From contig JBAOKB010000077.1 of assembly GCA_037044905.1 (NCBI GenBank), positions 434,001 through 498,000 of the forward strand: DNA of 64,000 bases, given 5' to 3'. Source of the stretch: Hortaea werneckii (lineage: Eukaryota > Ascomycota > Dothideomycetes > Mycosphaerellales > Teratosphaeriaceae). The notes under the pieces are model-generated. The model did not search any database. It had not been told where the DNA came from and worked only from the letters and a program-made list of their open reading frames with translations. A program made the position numbers and the translations under genes. Shown here piece by piece: positions 23,040 to 32,976 of the stretch. Each line of letters opens with the position of its first letter. Position 1 is the stretch's first letter.

Positions 23040-23625
23040 TATAGGAGCGCCTGCCGCCGATACAGCATCCCTTACGAGCGCCAGCAGCTTCGCTAGGTCG
23101 CAGATCCTCGAGAAATGGGCGAGCAAAGCGACATTCGCCGATATCTAGCAAACCGCATATTCGCGTACTCTCTGTTCCCCTTGGAGGCAACTCCCATCGA
23201 CACGACATCCTTCACGAGCGCCAGTAGCTTCGCTGGGCTGCAAAGCCTTGAAGGATGAGCAAGCGAGAACACCAACGCGACATACGGCAATACACAGCCA
23301 GGCAGACATGCGCGTACTCACCGTCCTCCATAGTAGCACCTCCCACCGATGCGACGTCCTCCAGGAGCGCCAGCAGCTTCGCTGAGCTTGGAAACCTCGA
23401 CAAAAGGGCGAGCAAGAACAGCAACGCGACATATGCCAATGTCCAGCTAGGCGCCTACGCGCGTACTCACTGTTCCCATAATAGCACCTCTCCTCGACGC
23501 AACGTCCTCAACGAGCGCCAGCGGCTTCGCAAGGTTGCAGATCCTCAAAAGACGGGTGAGCGAGCGCGGCAAGGCGGCATATGCCATTATGCAACTAGGC
23601 GTACACTCACGTACTCACCCATCAC
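23040..23625 (-). repeat. Tandem array of exon-plus-intron-like modules, period about 145 bp
   Basis: On the minus strand four modules follow each other. Each has a block of about 73-74 bases containing GCGAAGCTGCTGGCGCTC (or a close variant), then a block of about 65-75 bases starting GTGAGTACG and ending in a pyrimidine-rich ...AG. Core positions on the plus strand are near 23074, 23214, 23363 and 23511. The exon-like blocks encode AKLLALLEDVAS and variants. One module has lost the GT (gagagtacg), and splice phases do not add up to one continuous frame. This suggests a once-functional gene grown by exon/intron duplication and now degrading. Confidence 0.6.
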
Positions 23626-24028
23626 GGCGCGCGCAGAGCGACGAAGGGCGACGAGCGGTGGCGACACAGATTTCCGAAGAGAAGGGGCAAATCCTGCGCG
23701 GCGAGAGATGATCGATCCTTGCCCAGGCACGCGCTCGCATCCTCACTCCGCACGATGGAGGAAGAGTACAAGGGCTGCACCGAGCAACGATGTTCCCCTA
23801 TTGATATCCTCACATGGGTGCATCCCTCCAAATCTTTCGAGAAGGCCTATCCTCTGAAAGACACAGCATCAAAGATACAGCCGCATACCTTCTTATAAAG
23901 CTTAGGTCGAGGCATGGGAGTCGACGCGCTCGAGGGCTTCTACCTGCGCATCTCCACTCCGGGGCCAGTCTGTGAAGGATGTGCGCATATAAATCCCTCC
24001 AAACCGCGTCAACCGTTATGCTGCCGCG

Positions 24029-24330
24029 GCAAGAGACCAGGGAAGGACAGGCAATGTCGGATCCTAGATGGATAAGACACCCACATCACCTTCAGGCCCA
24101 TACTATGATGGAGTTGCTCGTCACTATTTCTCCAGCCGCTCATTCCCCGTGGCAAGAGAGCAGCGCGGGAAAGATAATGTCGGATCTGAGATAGACATTG
24201 GATAAGACACCCATGTCAGGGCCAACCCATGATCCAGTTGCCAGTCACCTGTAGCTTTGGCCGCACGTCCACCATAGCGAGATAGAGTGGGACGGGCAGC
24301 GTCGGATCTCAAGGATAGAGCACCCATGCC
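24029..24330 (-). repeat. Second array of exon-plus-intron-like modules, period about 123 bp
   Basis: Three copies marked by gtcggatc at 24055, 24179 and 24300 and by ggataagacaccca or its variants. On the minus strand each copy has an intron-like block beginning GTGAC and ending TATCTCAG, CATCTAG or similar, then an exon-like block starting atccgac. The module differs in sequence from the array at 23.0-23.6 kb but has the same layout. Confidence 0.5.
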
Positions 24331-24779
24331 TCTGCCGGGCAGAATGGAGGGAATCTGTACCATTCAAGACATGAGCGCCCCGCTGGGCGTGTATCGAAAG
24401 ATTCCACCCAAAGATCCAGTTTGAGACAAGTCTGCTGCGTGAGACTATAGCCTTGAAAGCCCTTAGAATTGGACCGTTTGGTTATATGGTGCACAGCTCA
24501 CCGATCCCCCAGATACTCCTGGCAGGAAGTTCGGCTCACTTACATTGAGAATAAGCGTAGCTCACTTACCAACAATTTGTGGAGCCTCGGAGGGCAGTAA
24601 GACACCGTGTGCTCATCTACGGCTGGTCCTTTGTCCAAAGGGTGAAGGTCTTTGTGCGCGGGTGCTCCCGCCTTCAGCGCCCCATTCGAACCGCTATGGT
24701 CTTTCTTCTTTTCCGACGCAGCGAGCGATTGCTAATTCCGAGATGAAAGAGGAGACGGAAAGGCGTGTCTCAAAATATC

Positions 24780-25577
24780 GGGCCGAAGTATTTCGGCAGC
24801 AATGCCTCGATATTACTTGCCAAGCTCTCCTGTCTCCCACATCGAGTACTACCAGCATCTCTCGAGATCTCATTAGGACCTGACAAAGAAAATCGAGCAT
24901 CAGGTCCTATGCCGAAACTCCAATTCGCTTACCGCTCTTCAGACTGGACCATGCGAACGACTAAGCCAACGTTGCATATCCTGCGAAAGCCCATGCCGAG
25001 ATGCTCTTGCCTGGGCACTGTGTACGCCCTCATGGACATGTCTAGGGCAACTCAGAACCATTCCCAGCCATCGATATCTGCAGAGTATCCAGCCTGACCC
25101 CAGCCTTCTCTTTCCCATCGATGCAGAGCTCTCCTTCCAAGCATCTCTGGGTGTCGACTATCGCGCTTCGCGCGATACCATGTCCCTCCAGCCCTTTCAA
25201 CCTCTTGTGAAATTCGTTCGTCTCGGAAATATTGTCCAGGCTTTCATCAATCACATCGCAAGCAAAAAACTCCAGTCCAGTCTCATCTCTCTTCGATCAG
25301 AATCTACCACGCGCGTCTTGCATGATTTTCTCCGATGCGCTCAGTGTACCACGGCTCTCTCATTCTTCAAAAATGGCAACCCATAATCAATCTCTCTCTC
25401 CAGTTCATCTGTGTAATAGATGAAGGCCAGCGAAAATATCGCGTCGTCATGGTGAGATTTCCCTCGCTCTGAGGTGAAGCGCTCTACAGATTCGCTGCAG
25501 AGACCCTTGCTGCGGTGCAGTCCTCGGGAATGTGGAGAGGGGGAGATTATGTAAGGCTGGCTGGCTGGCTGCGACAA
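24780..25577 (-). pseudogene. Possible degraded multi-exon gene of unknown function
   Basis: Protein-like fragments lie in different minus-strand frames: FSLAFIYYTDELEREIDYG, then FFACDVIDESLDNISETNEF continuing to a stop at 25042. Downstream, a GT-AG intron-like piece of about 53 bases (donor gtaagc, acceptor ttttctttgtcag, near 24886-24938) leads into SLASNIEALLPKYFGPIF and a stop. Pieces fit together only if stops and frame changes are bridged. I do not recognise the family. The sequence may be a decayed gene or one further affected by the indels seen to the right. Confidence 0.3.
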
Positions 25578-26037
25578 CAGTCACAACACATACTATGTAT
25601 AGTGGAGAATACATAGTACATATTACGACTGTATCCATGCATAGGATTGACCGGTATTTGTGCCATAGCTCGAAAGCCATTCAGAAGCATTGCATTTGAT
25701 TTGACAATCAAATGCGAGAGTAGTATGATTACTCGTCGATTTCTTGCAGTTTTATTTACATGCACTTTGGTGAGAGGAACTAGCCAGAATGTCTTGAGCT
25801 TCGACATTCTCGAGGCTAGACAGAGTACCTCGCTATTCAGTGCTGCTAAGTCACTTTGCGAAAAGGACAAAAGAAGAGACACAAAAATAAAAGGCCTGAG
25901 ATATCCTTGAGCACAAAATTTGGCGATGGGATCAATACTATGGACCCAAATATTCTTCGTGTATTACAGTCCAAGCTACAAAAACAAGAACTTCTCGATT
26001 GCACAACCCAGCATTTCTCTACCTTCCACCAATCCTA
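25578..26037. other. Short intergenic stretch
   Basis: No supported gene. The right end contains the UTP25 3' flank. Confidence 0.5.
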
Positions 26038-28341
26038 TCAGACAAATTCAAACATATCCCCCTTGCCCGCCACCAACCCCTTCACCCTCTGACTACCCAC
26101 CACGCGTTCCAACCTCAACCCATCGAATTTCGAAAACAACGCTCTAACCTTCGCCTCCTCAGGACTCACGCGCCCATCCGCCACACTCCGCCCTAACATC
26201 CCACCGACCACTTCCTCGTAGAAGGCTGGCGGGTCCGGGATCCCGTAGAAGCAGACGCGCTTGACGCCGTGGATCTGGCGCGCCAGCTGCCGGAAGAAGT
26301 GGTGCGCGCGCTGGGTGTAGAGGAGGAAGGCGGTGCGGCCGGCGAGGAAGTGGGCGCGGGCGCGCCGTTGCTCGGGCACCGAGGTGTAGTCGTGGATGGC
26401 GCCGAAGGAGATGTGTTGGGTTTGCGTCGAGGTGGCGAAGTAGTTCCGCAGGCGGAGGAAGTCGAAGTACGAGGGGATGTAGATCAGGATGCCTTTGAGG
26501 AGGTGTTGTCCGGGGAGGTGGTGTTGGGGAGGCGGAGGAGGGTGGGGAGCACGGCGGTGGTGAAGTACTTGAAGCGGGCGTCTGGGTCGCTGGAGGGGGT
26601 TGGCGCTGGGAAGCGGAGAAGGTCTGTTTGACGCCCAGACCGGAGAGGCTTGGGGCGGTGATGGCGCCGCCGGGGTAGGTGGGGGTTAATTTGGCTTTGC
26701 CTGAGGCGAGGTTCTGCATGGATGTGTTGAAGAGACGGTTGGTTTCGGGGGTTAGATAGGCGGTGAAGAGGATGGTTTGGCGGAAATGGCGGGCGTGGTT
26801 GTCAAGATAGAAAGGTCGCACGCGGTTGAAATCCGTCCCGTGCGCTGATCGAGGTTGGAGGTTGAGGTGCCGCATTACGACTTCGATGTTCTCTGCACTC
26901 TGCATTTGCATTGCGTCGACTTGATCGAGGATCAATATCTCGATCGACGATAAGAAGTCCCAGTCCTGCTTCTTCTTGTCCTCGTTTTCAATGATACGCC
27001 TAAGGCCAAGCGGAGAGGCGATGATGATGTCCGAAGTGTAGAAGGCGGAGAAGTACTTCATCGTCTTGCGCGTAAATTTCATTGCGGTCAGAAAGCTGTT
27101 GTCGTTGTTGCCATCGAATAGCTCCCGGTAGTCCTCTGGAAGAGTGCTTTTGTTGTCGTCCTCCACTGGAGCCGTAAACGAATCGTGGAAGCGCTGCTTG
27201 TTCTCAACCTGCTCTGGCGCGAAGAACTCCGCAATACGACTTCCGTAGTGGTAAGCATGTTGGCGGGTTTCAGTCAGAATCAGCACCTTGGGTCGGGTGA
27301 AGCCTTGATCCCGCAAGTCGAGCATCTCTGGATTCTCCGTCGAGGCGATACGGGCAGAGTTCTTGAGGACTTTGTCTCTACCCTTCAGAACATGATTCAA
27401 AGCATGGACACACGCAGCAGATCGGAGAGAGGAGGCGTTGGTGGGTGTCCGCGAAGGGTAGAGCAGGTCGGTGTAGTTGAAGAGGTATGGTGCGATAGAG
27501 CGTTGGGTTTCATCAAACTGAGGCAGCAGTCTTGCGGCATTGTCGGCGACGCGTTTCTTGAGCGCCAGATCGGATGGCGCCTTAATATTCGATTTGCGGA
27601 TGATGGATTCTTGGCAAGACTGAGGGGAGTAGAGGGTGAAGGAGCCTACTTTGGGAAGTGGCTGCTTCTCTGTTTTCCACTCGCCGCCTTGGATGCTCTT
27701 CAAGCGTTGGGACAGGTCGTTCTCGTCGATATTGGCAAAGTGGGCTTCGTAAGGATCTGAAGCATCCTCCTCGTCTTCATCATTCTCTTCGCCTGCTCCC
27801 GCGATAGCGCCAGCATCTACCTCGTCATCCTGGGGCATATCATCTTCCTCATCCTCATCCTCACTCGCCTCCTCATCGACTTCTACCCGGCGTCCTCCTC
27901 TGCCGACCCTGTTTCCTCGTCGCTGCCCACACTGCTGTCCATAGGCACTGTCTGCTCTATTCTTGGTACTTCCTTCTCAACCTTCCTTCGCTTCCGTCTC
28001 CTTTCCTCGTCGCCATCGCCATCCGGCTGCTTAAAGGATTGCAGAAGAGCATTGTACGCCTTCACGCTCGGTGCTACTTCCTTGTCTTCCTCGCTGTCAC
28101 TCATATCGTCTTGCGAACTTTGCTCGGCAGATTCCTCTCCAGCATCAGGCATCTCATCCTCGCTTTGGGAATCCACATCCTTGACTCTCTGGCTGTCGAA
28201 CTTGCGATAACCTGCCTTGGTGCGGATGCCACTTCTTGCAAGCTTCCCTGAGCCTTGTGCGGCACCTCCTCGACCTCTCGAATTACCTCTTCCGCCACGG
28301 AAACCACCGCGGGGACCACCACGACCTCTGTGGGGCGCCAT
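26038..28341 (-). CDS. UTP25: UTP25, U3 snoRNP-associated ribosome biogenesis factor; three apparent single-base deletions
   Basis: The gene reads in four frame segments that together give about 768 residues. The basic N-terminus (MAPHRGRGGPRGGFRGGRG) and SVKAYNALLQSFKQ lead to an acidic stretch. The conserved body follows (TSDIIIASPLGLRRIIENED, SSIEILILDQVDAMQMQSAE), then FKYFTTAVLP, GILIYIPSYFDFLRLRNYF and LLYTQRAHHFFR with FYGIPDPPAFY. This is the diverged DEAD-helicase-like fold of UTP25 (Def/DIEXF), needed for small-subunit rRNA processing in the nucleolus. Frame is lost near 27887 (GGGG read as GGG), near 26615 and near 26505-26545; each break is repaired by one base. Because the gene is essential in yeast and the breaks are minimal, sequence error is the likeliest cause. 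It is divergent from EIF3F. Confidence 0.88.
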
Positions 28342-28744
28342 CTGTATGCGTTGGGTGGATTAATCGTACATATAGTTTTTACAGAAATCCATCCATAAAA
28401 GTGACGATCACATGTCAAAAGTTATGGGGCGGATGCGGCTCAGCGGCTCGGTCGCGCCACCTTCCGTAAGTCAAAAAATTGCGAGTTGCCCCTCTTGAAT
28501 TTCTCCCATCGAACTCTTGGCGGAGCGGGTCGGATTCGGTGCACTGCCAGCGGAAGAGCAATACAGTAGTTCCATTCCTACCACGAGGCACCGCGACTCC
28601 ACGACGCCCATCGCCCACCGCGCATCAGCTCACTCCGCCCCCTCCCCTCATCCCCACCGCCGTCGCGCCTTTACATTCCACTCGAAGCGCCTGGGCATCG
28701 CGCGCTTCATCGCCTTCCCGGCGCCAACGACAACCACCGCAACC
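28342..28744. promoter_or_regulatory. Divergent promoter region of UTP25 and EIF3F
   Basis: A 403-base gap between two genes of ribosome production and translation, transcribed apart. A shared promoter is plausible; no specific element is claimed. Confidence 0.45.
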
Positions 28745-29823
28745 ATGGCCGACGCTCCCTCTGACGGCAACCCGGGCACTCTCCCCTCCTACCTGCATCT
28801 CGCCCGGCCGCTTGCCCCTGCTCCGATTGCTACCTCAGCGCCATCCACCGCCCCGCTCAACGTCTCCATCCAACCCCAAGCACTCATCTCCATCCTCGAC
28901 CACGCTGCCCGCCGCCCCACTGACACCGCCCGAGTCATCGGCACCCTCCTCGGCACCCGGAGTGAAGACGGCACCGAGGTCACCGTCCAGAACTGCTATG
29001 CCGTCCCCCACACCGAGACGGCCGAGCAGGTCGAGGTCGACATGGACTACCAGAAGCGCATGCTGGAGCTCCACCTGCGCGCAAGCCCCAAGGAAGTGCT
29101 GCTCGGCTGGTACGCCACCAGCGGCGAACTCAACACCTTCTCTGCCTTGATCCAGAACTTTACTCCCAGCAGGGTGAAGGCACCTGGCCCTACCCAGCCG
29201 TCCACTTGACCGTGAGCACCGAAGCCGGCAAGGACGTCCAGGCCAACACCTACGTCTCGGCACCCATCGGCACCACCCCCGAACGCGCCGCCGACAGCTG
29301 TCTCTTCGTCCCCGTCCCGCACGAGATCAAGTACGGCGAAGCCGAGAAGAGCGGATTGGAAGTCATTGCCGGCGCCCGTGACCGGGAAGACCGCTCTCAG
29401 CTCCTGACAACCGACATCGAGACGCTGGAGCGCGCCATCGAATCCGTTCTCGAGATGCTGGAGCGCGTCTCCAACTACGTCTCGAACGTGCTCGACGAGG
29501 AAGCCGAGCCATCCTCTGCTCTCGGTCAATTCCTCCTCAACACCCTCAGCTTACAACCGAAGGTCGACTCGGCCGAGGATATCGAGAAGGACTTCAACAA
29601 CCACATCCAGGATGTCCTGCTCGTGTCCTACCTGGCTAACACGATCCGTACGCAGATCGATCTGTCGAACCGGTTGGCGACGGCGGCGTTGACGATGGGT
29701 GGCGGCGATGGCGAAGGGAAGACGGGGAGTGAGGGAGGGGAGAAGAAGAAAGGCGGCGGTGATAGGCAGCAACGTAACAACGCACAACAAGCTGGTCCGG
29801 GAGGCCGGCGGGGCGAGCAGTAG
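28745..29823 (+). CDS. EIF3F: eIF3 subunit F (MPN domain); one apparent single-base deletion
   Basis: Starts at the ATG at 28745 (MADAPSDGNPGTLPSY); the open frame continues upstream, but that part is leader. The MPN domain is clear: VSIQPQALISILDHAARR, RVIGTLLGTRSEDGTEV, NCYAVPHTET and EVLLGWYATSGELN. The C-terminal half (YVSAPIG, LERVSNYVSNVLD, LLVSYLANTIRTQIDL) matches eIF3f, a core subunit of the translation initiation factor that binds the 40S subunit. The MPN lacks a full JAMM zinc site, as usual for eIF3f. Frame breaks near 29158-29162: one T missing from a T run restores NFYSQQGEGTWPYPAVHL. With it the protein has about 359 residues. The tail is Gly/Lys-rich. Confidence 0.92.
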
Positions 29824-30952
29824 ATTACAGGAGAGGAACGTGGGAGGGTTGTGTGCTTTTCTGGGAAATTTCGTTCTCTGGGAGAGTCACCTGAAATTTT
29901 ACATCTCTCAGGGGCTCCCAGCACACGATTCTCGCAGGAGAGTTAGGGTTGCGGGTCAAAGGGTGAAGAAAAGGTCTAAGGAAAAGGTGGAAAGAGTGCG
30001 AGTGGGGTTTTGAATTGTCAGAGGAAGCAAACGGAAGTCGACGACACTCCGCCGCTGGCACTTTGCTTTCCGGTGGTTTCGAAGAAGAATAAGAACGAGC
30101 GATCTGCGGCTCGTGGCCGCGCATCACCAGGAAAGGCCTTTGTTCGAAGCACGCGACGCTTTTGAAGGGCTTTTCCAACATCATTTTCCATTTAATTTCT
30201 GTGCGTTAATTCTCGGCTTTTTAAGCATAGCGGAAAAGAAGGAGAGAAGAGAGGGGTTTCCTCGAAAAGTTCCGGTGGCGGGAGTAGGATAGTTGTTTTC
30301 CATAGGAACGAGAAAATGGCGCCTAGCAGAGGAGCTCTTGCTTTGCTTAAAACGACAACGCCTCTTTTCTTCTCCTTGCTTTTGCTTTCCTGTCATGTTT
30401 GATACAGGGTTCCCTGCGCCCTTTTGGCCGGCTGATCAGTAGGTCTCGCACGAAAGAGCGCGTAGGTACGCACACGTGACGCCAAAAGCTGTTCAGTGGC
30501 TGCTGAACAGTTTCTGAAACTATAAGGGGGTGTGTCACTTGTCCCGTCCCTCACATGAGACAGGGCTTTGACGACAACATCTTTAGCGATCAGAGATTCG
30601 CAGTGATGTCGGGAGAGCATAATTTACAGGGTGTCTAAGTGAGGTGGCATGCTTCAGTTTCAATGTCCTTTACAATGTGATCTTATAATTCCATGTTGAG
30701 GGTATCTTTTCCGTTTAAATTCATATTCCCTTCCCAACGCCGTCGCTAAATGTGAACAGAGGTTGTAGGATGCGAGTAGAGGGCTTCGCCCTTCTATATG
30801 GCATCTGGGCTCTAATGTGAGCTGTGAGAAGGAGCAGGCGAGTCGCCAAACAAGACATGCTCCATGTCCACTCCTTCCTCCCGCAGAGCAGACTGTGGTC
30901 AACAGCCTATCATGTCGCATGCGCTATAGCACCGCACACAACTTCAATCGCC
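29824..30952. other. Intergenic region between convergent genes
   Basis: Holds the 3' ends of EIF3F (plus) and TAF13 (minus). Frames are short and unlike protein. No RNA gene recognised. Confidence 0.5.
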
Positions 30953-31606
30953 TCAAGGACTCCCCTGCTCACCTTTAACCTTCTTCTTCGCCTCCCCACC
31001 CCCTTCATCCCCCGCAACATCCACCTTCCGCTTCCTCCCACCACCCCTCCCCCTCCCCTTCCCTTTCTTCTTCGCCTCACCGCCCACCCCACCCATCTCA
31101 GCCAACGCCCCCAACTCCTCCATCCCCGCGCCCGCACCACCTGCCGCGCCACCTGCTCCTCCACCCCCAACTTTCTCCACATCCATCAACCGCCGCTCCT
31201 CCTTCAGGCCCCGGTCTTTCCATAGCTGTTCCAGCGCGCGGCCCAGTAACGCCTCGTCCTCGCGGAGCACGAACTTGAAGTCATCGACTTTGATCTTTTG
31301 GCGGCGGGAGTAGGAGGCGGACAGGGAAGCGAGATGGCAGGTTCTCCGTCAGGAAGTCCTCGAGGATCTCCGAGAGGGTGGTGATGGTTGGGGGGAGGGG
31401 ACCGGTGGCTAGAATGACAAGTGAGGTCAGTGGAGCAATTGGAGGGCGGCTGGACGGTGGGAGGGGTGGGTTTGTACAATGGTGTGTATGAACGAGGGGA
31501 ACTTACATGGATGAGGGTTATCGCCGAATGCATACAGGAGGTCGATTAGATCTGGGGTTGCGAAGAATTGCCCTCTTGCGCGGTGGCGGGGTCGGGGCTC
31601 AGTCAT
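30953..31606 (-). CDS. TAF13: TFIID subunit 13 (TAF13); one apparent single-base insertion
   Basis: Exon 1 is 31606-31507, exon 2 is 31408-30953, and the intron of 98 bases has donor GTAAGT. Exon 1 gives RGQFFATPDLIDLLYAFGDN. Exon 2 gives PTITTLSEILEDFLTE and, after a one-base correction, TCHLASLSASYSRRQKIKV followed by DDFKFVLREDEALLGRALEQL. Together these are the complete histone fold of TAF13, which pairs with TAF11 in TFIID at RNA polymerase II promoters. Frame breaks at about 31338-31345, where GAGAACC would be GAGACC. The protein is about 184 residues, longer than yeast or human TAF13 because of a basic Gly/Lys-rich tail (KKKGKGRGRGGGRKRKVDVA) after the histone fold. It is divergent from KSH1. 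Confidence 0.9.
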
Positions 31607-32008
31607 AGTGAGAACCTTAGAAGATGATCCCTTTGAAGAGAGAGGTTGGTGTTGAATTGCAAGCTTGAAAGATGTCATTGGGTACCCGCGATACAAACGT
31701 GCATGTGAAAGTCGCATGCGAGCGAGATACCGTGACTTTTGGCTGCGCGGCCAAAAGACTTGGTATGGCACCTGGCGAGCCACATCACGACACATGTTCC
31801 ATTCACTTAACATTGCTACAGCCACTCCACCTCAAATACCCAGACGACGCTTTCCAAACTTGTGGATATCAACCGACGGACGACATCCTTGGGACAATCC
31901 GAGACAGGAAAATTTCCCATTGAACTACACTAAAGACTGCACCAAATTGTCCGCCATTTCGTGTACACCCTAGGACAACGACAAACGAATTGAAACCCTC
32001 AAGAGAAA
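31607..32008. promoter_or_regulatory. Divergent promoter region of TAF13 and KSH1
   Basis: A 402-base gap between oppositely transcribed genes. No motif is claimed. Confidence 0.45.
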
Positions 32009-32418
32009 ATGTTCGGCATCCTCAAGTTCCAAACGTTCCTTTTGGTGGTTCTCCTCTTCATCTGCTCCTGCACTTATCTCCACGGCGTCTTTCCTGCCTG
32101 GCTAGACCGCAACAAGTCTGGGTAAGACAATCGCTCCCTCCTTTTCGCTCTCATTCTTAACCCGCACTTTCTTCCCGTGCATCATTGTATCGATATGCTG
32201 ACTGATATGCTGTTCCCTCGGTCCGTTCAGCCCGCTTGGTACCTTCTGGCGCGCAGCCCGGATAGGAGAGAGGTTGAGTCCGTACGTGAGTCTTTGCTGT
32301 GTGGCTATGGCGGTATGTGTTGACATCCTTCCCTTCCTGTCTTTTTTGAGATTCTCTGCATGTGTACTGAAGTACTGATTTGCCTGGTGTTTAGGTGAGC
32401 CTGATGGTGGGGCAATGA
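32009..32418 (+). CDS. KSH1: Kish/TMEM167 family small Golgi membrane protein
   Basis: Three exons: 32009-32121, 32231-32312 and 32395-32418, all introns GT-AG. The 72-residue product begins MFGILKFQTFLLVVLLFICS, a transmembrane segment that also serves as signal anchor. It continues CTYLHGVFPAWLDRNKSG and then GTFWRAARIGERLSPYVSL, the hallmark of kish proteins (yeast Ksh1, human TMEM167), ending in a second membrane segment. Kish is required for early secretory traffic. The last exon codes only seven residues (VSLMVGQ) plus the stop, so automatic models will tend to miss it. The family length of 72-74 residues supports the model. Confidence 0.9.
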
Positions 32419-32976
32419 GATAGGAATGGTTCCTGTCTGGTGCTGAGAAACTCGAAGTTCCTTTTTGCTGCCTTGATGTTGAGAAGGATAAAATTTAGCG
32501 ACGGCGTATTACGGAGTCGACTTGGCGAGTAGCTGTCCCTGCTTTGATGCTCGGGGCGAGGGCGGGTAAGGGAATGAAGGGACGTCTATGGCTTCTATGT
32601 CTTCGGAGGTCGGTGGTCTCCACGCAAGACACTTTCAGCGGGAGCATTGATTTCTCCTTGCGCTTGCGAGGTTTGATTCGAGCAAGAAGCAGATCGTCCA
32701 AAACATATCCACCCGCACGTGCGCAGATGAGGACTATCGGTGAAACGGATGTCCTCCCGGCCATGCTAGCAGTTTCACGGGCGTTCAAGCGCAGCCGCCA
32801 TCCTGGTCCATCGCGCAAATCGTCAAGGGTCATACTATTGCTATCACGCACGCAAGGACCTTATAGCGAACCAAGGCACATTGAATGCACGGGCATGTAC
32901 GACACAAGCAAGCAAGATGGACTTTTGTTTAGCCTTGTTTGCCAGCAACTACATGGACCAGGTCCGCCCTTTTTCT
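32419..32976. other. Intergenic region after KSH1
   Basis: Contains a minus-strand frame (32851-32495, about 118 codons) with a plausible but unrecognised sequence. No other support, so it is not called as a gene. Confidence 0.35.

Larger units (their letters stand above)
15448..25041. other. Gene-poor accessory island
   Basis: About 9.6 kb without one gene I can support. Frames are short and interrupted on both strands. The segment contains three degenerate tandem arrays (about 19.3, 23.3 and 24.2 kb), a run of six-residue-coding repeats near 22.0 kb, a 20-base T tract and scattered GT-AG intron-like pieces. No transposase, reverse transcriptase or long terminal repeat is recognisable, and composition does not shift obviously to AT. 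I read this as decayed, lineage-specific coding sequence and not as a classic transposon cluster. A function has to be left open. Confidence 0.5.

Noticed and set aside
26038..31606. Introns or programmed frameshifting as the explanation for the UTP25, EIF3F and TAF13 breaks
   Set aside because: The breaks have no GT-AG pair at a usable distance, each is repaired by one base, they go in both directions, and no known slippery site or shared element is present.
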